NCBI RefSeq assembly: GCF_009905375.1
Contig: NC_133650.1
Location: forward strand, 67,645,669-67,709,668
From: Apium graveolens
Lineage: Eukaryota; Streptophyta; Magnoliopsida; Apiales; Apiaceae
Direction of reading: 5' to 3'
Length of the DNA stretch: 64,000 nucleotides
The stretch's first letter is position 1. Each line of letters opens with the position of its first letter. A program made the translations under genes and the position numbers. The notes under the pieces are model-generated. The model was not told where the DNA came from. It saw only the letters and a program-made list of their open reading frames with translations, and searched no databases. This document shows, one piece after another, positions 12,672 through 23,800 of the stretch.

Positions 12672-13277
12672 TGTTAGATATATTTGATAATGTCATGTCT
12701 AATATAATTTATGTTTAGTTTTCAGATCTTACTTAAACAGGACAAATCAGTACTTAACTGAAATCAGCACTTATACTGAAGTCAAAACTTAAGTTATCAG
12801 TACTTAAGGTTCATGAGATATTTATCAGGAGATAATATCAGGACTTAAAGGAAATTTTCAGATAAGGAAGGTAGCTGATTGAAAGGAAAGAAGATCAGGA
12901 CAAACGTAAGAAGAGATATGCATGAAGAAGGAATTCTGTGAAGAATGGAATACTTGGAAGAAAAGATATCTGATTGATATATTTTAGGAAGCAGAATTAT
13001 ATTCCATATCAATTAGCGATTATCTTGTAACTGTGTAGTATATAAACACAGACATAGGGTTTACACTATATGGATTATCATTATCGAGAATATTATTCAT
13101 TGTAACCCTAGCAGCTCACGTGATATTTGTTCATCACTGAGAGAGGACAGTTCCATATTGTAACAGAGTTTATTGCATTGAATAAAGTCTATTTTCTGTT
13201 ACTTGTGTTATTAGAATTCGATTTGATTGTGCTATACACTGTATTCAACCCCCTTCTACAGTGTGTGTGACCTAACA
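12672..13277 (+). repeat. S 3' LTR
   Basis: The 606-bp LTR starts TGTTAGAT and ends GACCTAACA. It contains a TATA box (13039-13047, TATATAAAC) and an AATAAA about 140 bp further on (near 13180), giving a readable U3-R-U5 order. The last 45 bp carry the block TATTCAACCCCCTTCTACA that recurs in the other Sirevirus-like LTRs here. Confidence 0.85.
13039..13047 (+). promoter_or_regulatory. TATA box of S LTR
   Basis: TATATAAAC lies in GTAGTATATAAACACAGAC, about two-thirds of the way through the LTR, as expected for the U3/R boundary of a Copia LTR. Confidence 0.6.
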
Positions 13278-13506
13278 CCTCTCGTCTCTGTTGATAAGGT
13301 TTGGCCCGCCGCGGGAGGTTAATTAGGCCATCTTTCGAGCATTCTGGCCAGCAATTTCAAATCACGATGTTCCCCAATATTCATAGATTGAACATCAGAC
13401 ACTTGGCAAGAAATAGTGAAGCCTGAACGCTTCACTCTGTATGTCATTATCATCATCAGTATATCCACTATCCAACAGGGAATTTACCTTCTCCACAAGT
13501 CTGGCC
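13278..13506. other. Short orphan segment between S and G
   Basis: This sequence follows the end of S and precedes the TGTTAGG start of G. It resembles neither LTR. The minus strand has a stretch of about 25 codons without stops near 13450-13506 (VEKVNSLLDSGYTDDD) and a second short open patch near 13320-13360, separated by stops. It could be a decayed gene or older-element fragment into which S and G inserted. I cannot identify it. Confidence 0.3.
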
Positions 13507-13690
13507 TGTTAGGTCCCGAATTATCATAGAAGGTGAGAAGGTTGAATACGATAATCACTAAATTTAAATAATTCTTTCGAATCTTTTGTGGATATAAAAT
13601 TTAGTACTCAGTTAGTGGTTTTGTGTTCTTGAGATGAATAGTGTTTGGAACAATAAAACGAGGAACACAAAATATTCGGGGAAATATATA

Positions 13691-13692
<2 letters not shown>

Positions 13693-13724
<32 letters not shown>
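13693..13724. repeat. (AT)n microsatellite
   Basis: About 16 AT units lie in the U5-side part of the G LTR. The LTRs of C1 and C2 have AT runs at comparable distances from the same end. Confidence 0.95.
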
Positions 13725-13727
<3 letters not shown>

Positions 13728-14149
13728 GAGGGGTGTTGCTACACTCCGGTAAATAAATTAACCGGCTACAATCTAAGAACAACAAAGTTCTTAGCTTTTA
13801 CAAAGATCAACAAATTAAATCCTATACAATGATCTAGCTTTTTTTTGTCTAAGGATTTAATTACCGGGTAACGATTATAATGCCCCTATGAATATACAAG
13901 AGTTAAATCGGGCATTATAACGTTACTCCAGTGAGAAGAATAACGGATATAGATCTGTGTGTGTATCTCCTCTGGTTTTCTTTGTTTCTATTTTCACCAG
14001 CTCTTTGGGAGAGAAGATGAACAGGACAAATCTCATTGCTGAATGTTTCTGCTGCTGAGTGTAGACTTTATATTCAATTAAAATGTGTGGTTGAAATTGA
14101 ACTACGCAAATTAATTGATTGTATCAACAAAGATGTGGCTGAGGAGTAA

Positions 14150-14325
14150 GTGGCGACCGGGAATATTCTTTTGTAACCTGCAACGTTTATTTGCAACATG
14201 CGACTCAGGAGGGAGAGTTAACCCGCGACTAATAAAACCAACTGGCGACTGACTTGGTTACTTTATATACTCCACAACCTGCGACCAATCAAATGATCAC
14301 ATTTGATTGTTTCTAACCTGCGACC
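14150..14325. repeat. Cluster of short GCGAC motifs in G LTR
   Basis: GCGACC or GCGACT occurs six times in 170 bp (near 14153, 14209, 14225, 14245, 14280 and 14320), often preceded by CCT, CCC or TG. The minus-strand TATA box lies inside the cluster. Elsewhere the window is poor in CG, so the clustering is striking. Confidence 0.6.
14261..14270 (-). promoter_or_regulatory. TATA box of G LTR
   Basis: The minus strand reads GTATATAAAG. Position and orientation fit the U3/R boundary of a minus-strand LTR. Confidence 0.5.
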
Positions 14326-14332
14326 TATTTGG

Positions 14333-14460
14333 TTGCTTTTTTCTTTTATTTTGTTCTTGTTTTTCTTATTTTTGTTTTGTTTTTTTTTTGTTTTTTTCCT
14401 TTTCCTTTTCTTTTCTTTGTCTATTTCTTTTTGTTTTCTTTTTCTTTAAGTTTAAATTGT
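14333..14460. repeat. T-rich low-complexity tract
   Basis: About 125 bp of almost pure T with scattered C and G (TTTTCTTTTATTTTG types). On the minus strand, the sense of G, it is a long A/G-rich tract upstream of the TATA box. Confidence 0.9.
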
Positions 14461-15410
14461 AACTAAATTAATTTATAAACTAAACTTAAATATAACTTAT
14501 ATAAATAAACTAATTTAGATTTATTAAATAAACTTATTTTAAAGTTTATAAAATAAATCATTTTAAGTTTATTAAGTAAATTATATTAAAGTTCATTAAA
14601 TAAATTTATTTAATTTAACAATTAAACTTTGAGCTTCGCCAATCCCTCGAGCAGTTTAGCTGTATACCCCGCGCACCACTTCTCGTACTTTAATAGATAA
14701 CCATTCAATCCAAGTACGTTCCTCAACTTAACAATTCTTCTAAAATTAATACCCAGATTCCTTTCACGAGTTGTTGACGCCTAGTGAAACTGGTCTGGTT
14801 CATAGACGACTAACCCCGATTCAGGTCTTCGTATTATAGACTTGATTATATTGTTAAGCTTGCAATAAGTTTATCGCTTCGGACACTGACCGTCAATAAA
14901 CAACTGTGCTTTCACTGGAATCTTTTCTAGTACTTTAGACAAAGTCTTCATTGCTACTACAATCTTGAATACTTCAATCATTGTTCTTCACCGATGCTTG
15001 AACATATAAATGAAATCCTTTCAATGAGTATAACTTCAAGACTGCAGCTGTCTTATTTAATCTTTGTATATACCCTGTCTTCAATTCTTCAGATTCCTAT
15101 GCTTCCTACACTGTCTATCTTCAACCAATGCCAATACACTGAAATCTTCCTGTGACACTTATACACTGAATCTTCATCATTTCTGAAAACTTGAAAGTCT
15201 TTAACCTTTATTCTTTACTGAGGCATGAACATATTAATGAGCTTCTTTCAGTGACCTGTAAATAGACTTCAAGCCTTCTTTTAATCTCCTGATTCTTTGT
15301 AATTTCCTTGTCTTCATTTCTTCTGATTTCTTGTGTAGACATAGTATTATTAACCTGTCATGTTCTAGTTTTGTTCTCGTGTTGAGTTATCACATAATTA
15401 TTGGAAAACA

Positions 15411-15870
15411 GCTTCTCCCCTTATAAAGAATAGTGATGAATCAATCCACTTCTTCTAATGTTGTGTGATGTACATGTGCTTTACCTATTTCCTCATGCCT
15501 GCTATTTCTCCCCCTTAGTTGGGGAATCCTCCAAACTATTACTTAAGCTTTTATCTCCCCCTTAGAGAAGGAATATATGCTATCATCTGAAGGGGTTCTC
15601 ATATTTTACTTGCTTGGAAAAGAAATAAAAATCCAGAGTCTGATCAACCATATCCTTTTAAATGCTGCAAAAATGGCTTCACTGTTGATCATCATGTTCA
15701 CCAATCTTCCCAACTCCTTATACCTCCCAAATATAAGATCACCAATTGTTATGTCCAGAACTTGTTAGGTCCTGAAGTATTCTAATCCAATCTGCAAATG
15801 TTAGGTCCCTAATAGTTAGGTTCCAATCATACACAGATTTGAGACCTGAAGTATCAAGAACCATGTTTAG
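15411..15870 (-). other. G PPT and PPT-like repeats, untranslated
   Basis: After the PPT at the LTR edge, two further tracts, TTTCTCCCCCTTAGT (near 15507) and TATCTCCCCCTTAGA (near 15551), read as purine runs on the minus strand. The block 15500-15630 is closely matched at 63740-63870 in element E. Two TGTTAGGTCC strings near 15763 and 15798 look like stray LTR-end copies. Confidence 0.55.
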
Positions 15871-15879
15871 GGATAGGGA

Positions 15880-16500
15880 ATGGGATATGGTGTTTCTCTT
15901 TCTTCCTCACTATGAGTGTGTGATTCTGTTTCTGTACCCCACATGTGTTTCACTCTTCTCTCCACTCGTGTTTACACTCATTCTCACAAGTTTATCACTC
16001 CTCTCATAGCTCCAAAATCCAGCTGTACCTGCAAGGAAAATCACCGTAGCCATCCTTAAGGAGGTCACAGGTGGTGCAATGGGAGTTCGCAAATCCCCAT
16101 CCTTGTTAGACTTGTCAGATGAATCTGAGTCATAATCTACAAGTTGCTAGTTTCCCGTTGAGGGTTCCAAATTTGAACTCTGGGAAGGTAAACAATGATC
16201 CAAAGAATTTAGCATAAAGATCAAAGTTCCCTTCTAATGTCTTTGAAGACATTTCCTTGTGACTCATCAGGTAATATCTGAATCATTGTCAACAAGTTGC
16301 CGATTTGTACCTATGTCAGATCCACTATCTGCAGATGCATCTAGGGGATTTAAGCCTGGGGAGGTAGACACTGACCACTGACATATGGCTATTGGATTAG
16401 TATTCTCTCCTAACACCTGTAAAGGCAATTGGTCCATTAAAGAACCTTGAACAATCGAATCTGACCGTAAAATAGTCGAAACTCTTGTTTCCGTCAACTC
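15880..16500 (-). pseudogene. G extra ORF remnant, shared with E
   Basis: The minus-strand frame 15910-16092 contains FWSYERSDKLVRMSVNTSGE, and the same peptide is encoded at 63900-64000 in element E. A second frame, 16267-16497, is acidic and Ser-rich. Its part near 16270 resembles the segment near 16130 (ATAATCTACAAGTTGC against CATTGTCAACAAGTTGC), a likely internal duplication. The position after pol and before the PPT suggests the extra 3' ORF of a Sirevirus. No domain is recognised. Confidence 0.45.
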
Positions 16501-17299
16501 TTCCTTTGTGTGTGTATCTATCCTTGTGCATCAAGAATTGTTTATGTGTGTAGTGGTGACATTAAATCGGATACCCTGGTCGTCAGACGAATTTCAATAG
16601 ACGCACCCTGTTGAGAGGATGAATCTAGTAACTGTTTATGTGCCTTTTCAGCCATTACATCTTTTTGAGAAGATATATGGGGGCTAGCAGTTGTCTCGGT
16701 TTAAATACTACTCATCTTTGTAGGAGAAAGTGCTGTTGGGTTGACTTCAGAACCTTCCTTATATGGTGCTCTAAGGCACTTCCTCCCTCACACTCATTCA
16801 TACTTCATTTTAATGGTAAGAGAGTGTTGGTTGGTTCTGTTTCTGTGTTTGTCTTTACAGTCTAGGATAGAAGTTGCGGGTTTTCAACCTTATGATTATC
16901 AAATAAAAGAAGGCCATTGGAGGCCGAACCTGTATCACACAACATGGCAATATATAGATAAAATGCATTTAAAATCTATAATGAATGAAAATTATGCATT
17001 TAATCTTTTGAGAGAAATGATGTACAATAGTGATTTCAAAAGATCTTAATGAAATAAGCAATCACCACTGTAAAAAGAAGTTTGATTTTTCTCTTAAAGC
17101 TGTTCGAGTGCACGAGTCTGTTTTGATGCATAAAAAGATAAATAATCATGTCTCTTAAAATGAAAAAGATACAGACTCATGACCTAGCAGTATTAAGAAG
17201 AGAAAGAAAGATTTTTTCTTTTAACATGAATGAGTTTTTGTAAAAGTGCTGATCACTTAGGGTAAAGTCTAAGCAATTCTCATTCATGTCAAAAGCTCC
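16501..17299. other. Unrecognised G interior
   Basis: AT-rich sequence with two overlapping short plus-strand frames (16638-16865 and 16741-17049) whose products match nothing I know. They look like chance frames. An 11-bp inverted repeat, ACATGAATGAG and CTCATTCATGT, sits near 17225-17290. Confidence 0.35.
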
Positions 17300-18480
17300 A
17301 TAATCTATCTTTATAAAATTATTACCAACAACATTGTTTATTGATAAATAATCTTAATAAGAATGATTAATTTCAAATTATAGTGAATATTTCAGATATA
17401 GCAACTCATATAAATCCACTAGAACTTAAAATCTCACAATTATCTGCAACAAAATATTAACAATGGATCATTGACTGATACTTGTCAAGTACTTTAGATA
17501 CCAATAATTATGGTGCATCCGATTTTAATATATCTTAAATCATGAAACTGATTTGACATGGAATTGTTTAACATCATAATTCAAATATATTATAATAAGA
17601 TATCAATGATATAAATACCAACTATCTATTAAATAGATATTACCATCCAATTTCATATATTATACAATTGTTAACTCCTAACAAATGTAATATCTCAAAC
17701 AATGTTGGTTCGATAAATAAAGCAACATTTACCAACAGTGTGTTGTTTGTAATCTTAGAAAGATATTCTAAGTTCCATATATTTTGATCCATTGGCATTT
17801 ATTATCAAAATATTTAGGAATTTGCAATTATAAAAATTATTCTAACTTGACAACTTATGGTTACTTCTAATAAAGCATCAAACACAATAACCATAGTTGT
17901 ACTTTAAGAAAGATTTTCACACTATGTATATTAGTATAAGTGACTGAGGATAAGTATTGACTACTTAGAGGAGTTCAAAGTAATGCCATAAATACTAATA
18001 CTTCACAATTAGTTCATACTTAAAATCTTAACTAAATATCATTAACTGATATAAGTCAAGAATTAGCATACAACTAATTATGCAACAATCATGATTCCGA
18101 TCTCAATGAATTCTTGAGATGTAAACATTACTAAATTCACTAAAACCAAAATCTCGTAATTAACTTATAACACATAAGTTACAATCAATATACTAGATAT
18201 CAATTGTTGACAGATTTAGTTATAATCAATCATGCTGCTTATTTAATTTAAGTTAGTTTGAATTATGGAGCAAATAAAATCATTGAATTGCTTCAATTTC
18301 CATAATCCAAACCACCAAAAATAAATATTAAATAAATAAATGCTAAATAACTTTGAGTTAGATATTAGCACTTAAATATTCATAATTATTCTTGAATAAT
18401 CACCAAAAGGATATATGACTTATATACATGGCAATTACTCTAGATAATTAGTAATTTTAGAAATGCTTAAACAAGTTAAT
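17300..18480. repeat. Degenerate AT-rich repeats inside G
   Basis: Phrases recur with drift across 1.2 kb: variants of AAAATCTCACAATTA with a following ATTAACAATGGATCATTGAC near 17430, 18030 and 18150, and ACAATGTTGGTTCGATAAAT near 17330 and 17700. No protein-coding pattern is visible. A decayed tandem array or repeated untranslated sequence is the simplest reading. Confidence 0.35.
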
Positions 18481-18494
18481 GAATATAAATATAT

Positions 18495-18645
18495 TTATTA
18501 CCCTTTTCTGTTCCTGTGAAAATAAACCACATGATTTTTATCCAGGGCTGATTTCTTTGAGTAGTCACCTTCCGAACAACTGTGTCTTTTCCTCTCAAAC
18601 ATGATTTTGTTACTGCTTTCTCCCACCTCGTGAGACCCTTCCACA
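18495..18645 (-). other. Short open stretch of about 48 codons
   Basis: The minus strand is open through this stretch and encodes a basic peptide containing KGLTRWEKAVTKSCLRGK. It is cut at the right by element H. The composition differs from the AT-rich repeats next to it. I do not recognise it; it could be a fragment of the G coding region. Confidence 0.3.
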
Positions 18646-18646
18646 T

Positions 18647-19846
18647 TGTTAGGGTTTATACTAAACTATTCGTTTGAAGTATATACTATTATAATAATCA
18701 TTTTAGAATCTTGAATGCATGTTTTCACATTGTCTGTATATTATATACTGTAGACAATCTAGTATCAAATGGGATAGCAGAAGATTAGATTGTCAAGTTC
18801 CTTATATAATATAATAAAGGTTCACAGTCTAAGTGGTGTTAGACAAACCATTGTAAGGGATGAAGTATTATTTAGAAATAGTATATATTTACTATTGAAT
18901 AATGCTTGTATACTTTGTGTATATTGAACGGGATCAAAATAGTAGAATAATTCTTTTTTTTATTCTGACAATAAAGAAGAACTAAGATTCTATGATATTA
19001 TTATTGCTTAGGTTCTTAATCCGGATATAGTAATTGACACTTGTATATAATGCACATGTATTGATTCATACATTAAGTAATATATTTTAAATTGCGAATT
19101 TATGTATTGGGTATTGACATTATATATAGAGTGGGATATTGACTATAAAAGGAAATCATTTCCGAAAAATATATTCGGGTGATGATATCCTCTTGAAAAC
19201 TCATAAAGATAATTGTGCTTTAGTCCTGTAGGCATATTTGTTCTTGCACAATTATAAGGTTGAGTGAATGATCAAGGATAAAAGATATTGATTAAATTAA
19301 TTATCAGAAATTAATTTAATTAATGAACATGCAATATCTTAAACATGGGGAATTTAATAAGCAAATAATATGGAAGCCGAATTAAATAATTAATTTTCGG
19401 AATTAGGAAAGGTAGTGAAAATATTAATTCTTTAGTGGATTGAATTAATATATAATGACATCGGGCATGGCCCAGAATTTCGCTGGGAGGCCCGACCTAA
19501 TTGTCCATGATCCCTACTATAGCCTATAAATATTCTAATTCTCCTGAAGCTAAAGAACGTGAGAAAGTGAGAACACGAGAACACAGAAAACGAAATAAGA
19601 TCCTAGGATTTGAGAGAGGCAACCATTTTTCTCAAGGAGCCAGCTAGGATTTTGGAATTTCGGAACTTTAAGGAGAGGTACACCTTGGGAGATCGAAGCC
19701 CACACTTCGTCCAAGGAGAATAAGGGAATACAGTAGAAGACGTGGATTTGAATCGCTTGCGCCATAAAAGTTAAGGTTAATGTTCTGTTCGCACTCATTA
19801 AATTTATATCATAAAACGCATGGCCGAGATCATATTGTTCCAACAA
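18647..19846 (+). repeat. H 5' LTR, about 1.2 kb
   Basis: It starts TGTTAGGGTTTATAC and ends ATTGTTCCAACA, followed two bases later by the PBS. A TATA box lies at 19524-19532. No second copy is in the window. Confidence 0.8.
19524..19532 (+). promoter_or_regulatory. TATA box of H LTR
   Basis: CTATAAATA in AGCCTATAAATATTC, about 320 bp before the LTR end. It is similar in sequence and setting to that of solo LTR F. Confidence 0.6.
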
Positions 19847-19848
19847 TT

Positions 19849-19861
19849 GGCATCAGAGCCA
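19849..19861 (+). other. H primer binding site
   Basis: TGGCATCAGAGCC differs by one base (C for T at position 4) from the usual initiator tRNA-Met complement TGGTATCAGAGCC. It lies two bases after the LTR. Confidence 0.8.
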
Positions 19862-20419
19862 GGTTCTAGGTTGTGTGTTTTATGATATGAAGTCCATGTC
19901 ATAATTATATATGCATATATATAGTGACATGTTTATATTAATTCTGTGATGCAGGTTGATATTCACTATTATGGCCATATTTTAATTATGTGTTTGGATC
20001 CCACGTGGTTTAATCGTGGTTATTTTGTTATGATTAAGATCCCACGTGGTTTATCGCGGTTTTGTTGTAAATCACGAGGGTTGATCGTGATAGTTTTTTC
20101 TATTCTATTTTTTTTGATGTAATTAAAAAGGCTTGTTCAGCTATAATAAGTTATATGTAATTGTTTGAGCGATTAAGCTGCAAGAAACAGAGATTTTCCG
20201 CTGCTGCATTCTGTTTTCGGGGAGCTTTGTTGTTGTGGCTGCAGATTTTGCATACGATGTCTGATTTGGGCTTGCAATACCTTTTCAGAAATGGCAGAAT
20301 GAGACGGACATGCTGAAATACATATAAAGATCTATCGCCCCAGTTTTCAAGTCATTCTTAGGATTTTTAGGCTTTTAACCGGGCTCTCGAAGTTTTTGAG
20401 AAATTTTGAAGGATGAATT

Positions 20420-20530
20420 CAAGACATCCGTTGATCAAGTCATCTGTTGATGATCAAGTTATCCGTTGATTAAGATATCCGTTGATCAAGTCATCCATTG
20501 ATGATCAATGATATCCGTTGATCAGCTTAT
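20420..20530 (+). repeat. ATCCGTTGATCAAG repeats in H leader
   Basis: Six or seven copies of ATCCGTTGAT(CAAG) variants, alternating with TGATGATCAA, lie in 110 bp. The core ATCCGTTGA resembles the ATCCGTCGA motif of C1 and C2, though H is a different Copia lineage. Confidence 0.8.
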
Positions 20531-20889
20531 ATGGAGCCATAATAGTGAATATGCTTTATTATGTTTTACATAATTCCTGCTAAATTTGATTATTGCTACT
20601 ATATGTTTCTTGTCTGTGTTATTATGCCATGTGATATTAACCCTTAGCATGCTAGAATGACATCGACATAGGAATGTATTAATTAAAACTTTAATCATGA
20701 GAGTATGCTGCTATGTTATGTGTTCTTTTGTTGTTGACATAATACATGTGGAATTCGAAGTAATAACATAGGACGATGTATCTAGATTAAAATCCACAAA
20801 GTAAATACTAAGTAGGAGGGGGAATTAATATGAAATTAAATCCCATGGTCTTCATTATTATTTGAATGTAATTTAACATAAAGACAAAT

Positions 20890-21235
20890 ATAAATTAAAT
20901 ATACGTCACCCATCCTGACATATAATTTATGGTGTCTAGAATGTTAAAGAAATTGGTTGAACAAACTTCTTAAATTAATAACGAATATTGGAAGGTATAC
21001 ATGTCACCCATCGTGGCATACCAAGTTTCATAGATATCAGATAATTATAAGATATCATCTGATAGCATCTGGTATAATTATGTTTAATTTAAGATTTGAT
21101 GATGGTATACACTTAGCTATGAAAAATAATATAGACCACCCCAACATGGCGTATTATTTAGTAATAGGACCAAAGTAACATTTAAACAAATTTAGGTGGT
21201 ATACATGTCACACATCGTGGCGTACCTGAAACTTA
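20890..21235 (+). repeat. GTCACCCATCGTGGC repeats in H leader
   Basis: GGTATACATGTCACCCATCG and close variants occur near 20903, 20997 and 21193, with a weaker copy near 21110 (ACCACCCCAACATGGCGTA), each preceded by AT-rich spacer. The spacing is about 100-200 bp. Confidence 0.65.
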
Positions 21236-21312
21236 TGGTGTTTAAATATTAGTGAATTAATTTTAATAATTGTTAGAGGAACCAATAGGTCTTAATATTT
21301 AATGCACCCTTT

Positions 21313-22130
21313 ATGTGTTATATGATGTTCTTATGCATGATTCTGAGGATACAACTGTTCACCATACTTAAGGATAACAAACTTACCGAACCTAACTATA
21401 TTGAATGTAAACGAAATTTGGACATTGTGTTGACTACTGAGGAGTATAAGTTTTACCGTATGAACCCAAGCCAGATCAGCCTGCTGCTGATGCTCCTGAA
21501 GATGAGAAAGAGTATTATAAGTGGTGGGTTAAGGCTGATGAGATGTTGCGAAGTTACATTCTGGTAGCAATATCGGGTGTTTTGCAGCATCAGCATCAGT
21601 CTATGGCCACTGCTGCGGATATGCTCTTTAATCACAAGGAACTTTTTGGAGATCAAAATAGGGCTGCTAAAAAAGTAGCCATGAAGGCTTTAATGAACAC
21701 TCAGATGGCTGAAGGAACGCCTGTAAGGGATCATGGTCTCAAGATAATGTCGCATCTGAATGAGATAGAGATCCATGGTGCTGAACTTGATGGGGAAACC
21801 CAGATTGACATTATCCTTATGAGCTTGTCTAAGAGTTTGGATAAGTTTCGCTTGAATTACAACATGACAAGAGGTTGTATAGTCTCGTGAAACTCCTGAC
21901 AGAACTTCAGGCAGCTGAAGGATTGTTTCGGCAAAGTGTTCAAGTGAATGTGGCTGAGAAAGGTTCTTCCTCTAAGCTGAAAGGTATGAAGAGAAGAAAA
22001 AAGCTCAAACACAGAAAGTTGTGAAGGCAGTGGGAGTTCAAGGTGGTGTGTAAAAGCCTGAGGGAAAGTGCTTCAGGTGCAAGCAGTTAGGTCACTGGAA
22101 ACATGATTGTCCACTTGCTAGAAAGACAAA
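21313..22130 (+). pseudogene. H gag (nucleocapsid) remnant
   Basis: Fragments of a Copia gag read in three frames. The start is DNKLTEPNYIECKRNLDIVL (near 21376), then a UBN2-like core (21543-21890, MLFNHKELFGDQNRAAKK and GTPVRDHGLKIMSHLNEIE), then a basic linker and the zinc knuckle CFRCKQLGHWKHDC (near 22073-22114). Frameshifts separate the first two parts and stops follow. It would have formed the capsid of the virus-like particle; it cannot now. Confidence 0.8.
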
Positions 22131-22179
22131 CAATAATGGTATGTCTCTTTCTCTAGTTACAAAAACATATGTAGCGGCT

Positions 22180-22380
22180 ATATCTACGAGCACTTGGTGT
22201 GTAGATACAAGAGCCACTGATCATGTTTGTAATTCTATGCAGGGATTCCAGCTATCCAGAATGCTTAGAGATAGTGAGATATACGTGTTCATGGGAGATG
22301 CTACGAAAGTAGCAATAGTTGCAGTATCAGTTATTCATTATTTTTTAGATCTGATAGGATTTTGGTTTTGAACAATTGTC
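22180..22380 (+). pseudogene. H protease remnant
   Basis: The frame 22141-22371 contains STWCVDTRATDHVC. The aspartic protease active site D-T/S-G-A is changed to DTRA, so the enzyme would be inactive even without the downstream stops. The following GDATKVAI part fits the second half of Copia proteases. Confidence 0.75.
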
Positions 22381-22568
22381 TTTATGTACCTTCTTTTAGA
22401 AGAAATCTGATTTCGGTTTCTAAGCTTGTTATGGATAGTTATAATGTTTGTTTGGATCGTAATGTTTCTATTATGATGAATAAATGAAATATATGTTCTA
22501 GTACATTGCAAGACAATTTGTATATAATTAATCATAGTCAACCTGCACTGTAACTGCAAAATAAGGAA

Positions 22569-23800
22569 TTGAACAACACATCTTCTACCTCTACTAAAAG
22601 AAAGGAACCTTCTAGTTTGAACCAAATATATATTTGGCACTTGAGATTAGGTCATATGAACTTGAGGCGGATTCAAAGACTGGTAGCAGACGGGCCTTTA
22701 AGCTCATTGGCAGTGGAGCCTTTTCAAATTTTTGAATCCTGCTTGGAAGGTAAAATGACTAATAGGCATTTCAGGGCAAAGTGGAATAGAGCCAAAGAAG
22801 TGTTAGAATTGGTTCACACTGATTTATGTGGACCTTTGAATATCCAAGAAATAGGTGGTTATGAGTATTTCATCACATTCATTGATGATTATTCTAGATA
22901 TGGGTACGTTTATTTGTTATGCCCTAAGTCTGAGTGCTTTGAGAAGTTCAAAGAGTACAAACCTAAAACGGAGAAGCGACTTAATAAAAGTATCAAGTCA
23001 CTATGATCATATCGTGGTGGAAAATACTTTCTTGGAGAATTTAAAGAATATTTATCCGAGAATGGGATAGAATCTCAGCTAACTACACCAGGAAAACCCC
23101 AGAGAATGGTGTAGCAGAGAGAAGGATCCGGACTCTTTTAGAGAGTATTAGATCAATGATGAGTTATTCAGATTTACCCAAGTCATTTTGGGGACATGCC
23201 TTAGAAATAACAGCTTATCTTCTGAATCTAGTCCCTTCTAATTCGGTTCCTAAAACCCCCTTAGAATTGTGGACCGGGGACAAACCGAGTCTAAGACACA
23301 TTCAGATATGGGGTTGTCCAGCACATGTGCTGAACAAGAACGTGACTAAGTTAGAATCTTGTACAGAAGTAAGGCTGTTCGTAGACTACCCCATGGGAAT
23401 GAAAGGTTATTTATTTTATAGTCCGAAGAATCGGGATGTCATTGTTAGCACCAATGCTGGATTCTTAGAGCAAGACTATATAATGAATCACAAACCCATG
23501 AGTAGTATCGTTTTAGAGGAACTAGTGGGAGAGATAGATAATATCCAGAAACCTATAGTACAGGTAGAACAACCAAAACAAAATGCACAATGTGTCACTA
23601 ATACCGCACCAGTGCCTCGTCGTAGTGGGAGGGTTGTTCGACAGCCTGATAGATTCATGTTTTTGGGAGAGTCTTCATACTTGGTCTCTGGTGAACATAG
23701 TGATGTTCCCCGAACATACGAAGATGCACTGCAAGACAAAGATGCAGATCTTTGGCAAAAGGCAATGGAATCTGAGATGGAATCAATGTATTCTAATCAG
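22569..23800 (+). pseudogene. H integrase remnant
   Basis: The zinc-binding part is recognisable (IWHLRLGHMNLRRIQRL, then a C-type pair weakened to ESCLEGKM), followed by the catalytic core start ELVHTDLCGPL and FIDDYSRYGYVYL in the frame 22569-23006. A frameshifted patch at 23010-23155 contains the remainder around the catalytic Glu. The frame 23156-23806 gives the C-terminal half (SFWGHALEITAYLLN, then RRSGRVVRQPDRF), leading into the RT linker. The enzyme is broken in at least two places. Confidence 0.85.

Larger units (their letters stand above)
11921..13277 (+). mobile_element. S: 3' tail of a Sirevirus-like Copia element
   Basis: The end of an open frame, a purine-rich tract and a 606-bp LTR follow each other in plus orientation. 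The left side is cut by the T1 LTR. The T1 insertion explains why the frame lacks its beginning; the rest of S must lie left of T1, outside the window. Confidence 0.7.
13507..15410 (-). repeat. G 3' LTR, about 1.9 kb
   Basis: The left end is TGTTAGGTCCCG and the right end GGAAAACA, followed by a pyrimidine tract (CTTCTCCCCTT) that is a polypurine tract on the minus strand. It includes a TA microsatellite, a minus-strand TATA box (14261-14270), repeated GCGACY motifs and a T-rich tract. The left 45 bp match the terminal block of the S, C and E LTRs. The right boundary is inferred from the tract and is less certain than the left one. Confidence 0.65.
13507..18646 (-). mobile_element. G: Sirevirus-like Copia element, 3' portion
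   Basis: An LTR (13507-15410) with a purine tract on its right reads as the 3' LTR of a minus-strand element whose interior runs to 18646, where element H interrupts it. The interior carries PPT-like repeats and a decayed ORF patch that also occurs in element E (63730-64000). No gag or pol of G is visible. Confidence 0.6.
19862..21312 (+). other. H long untranslated leader
   Basis: About 1.4 kb between PBS and gag with no credible frame. It contains two internal repeat zones (20420-20530 and 20890-21235), listed separately. Confidence 0.6.

Noticed and set aside
16638..17049. Spliced host gene with exons at 16638-16865 and 16860-17049
   Set aside because: There is a GT/AG-like look and a short frame after CAG at 16860, but no recognisable protein, and the setting is decayed Sirevirus interior.
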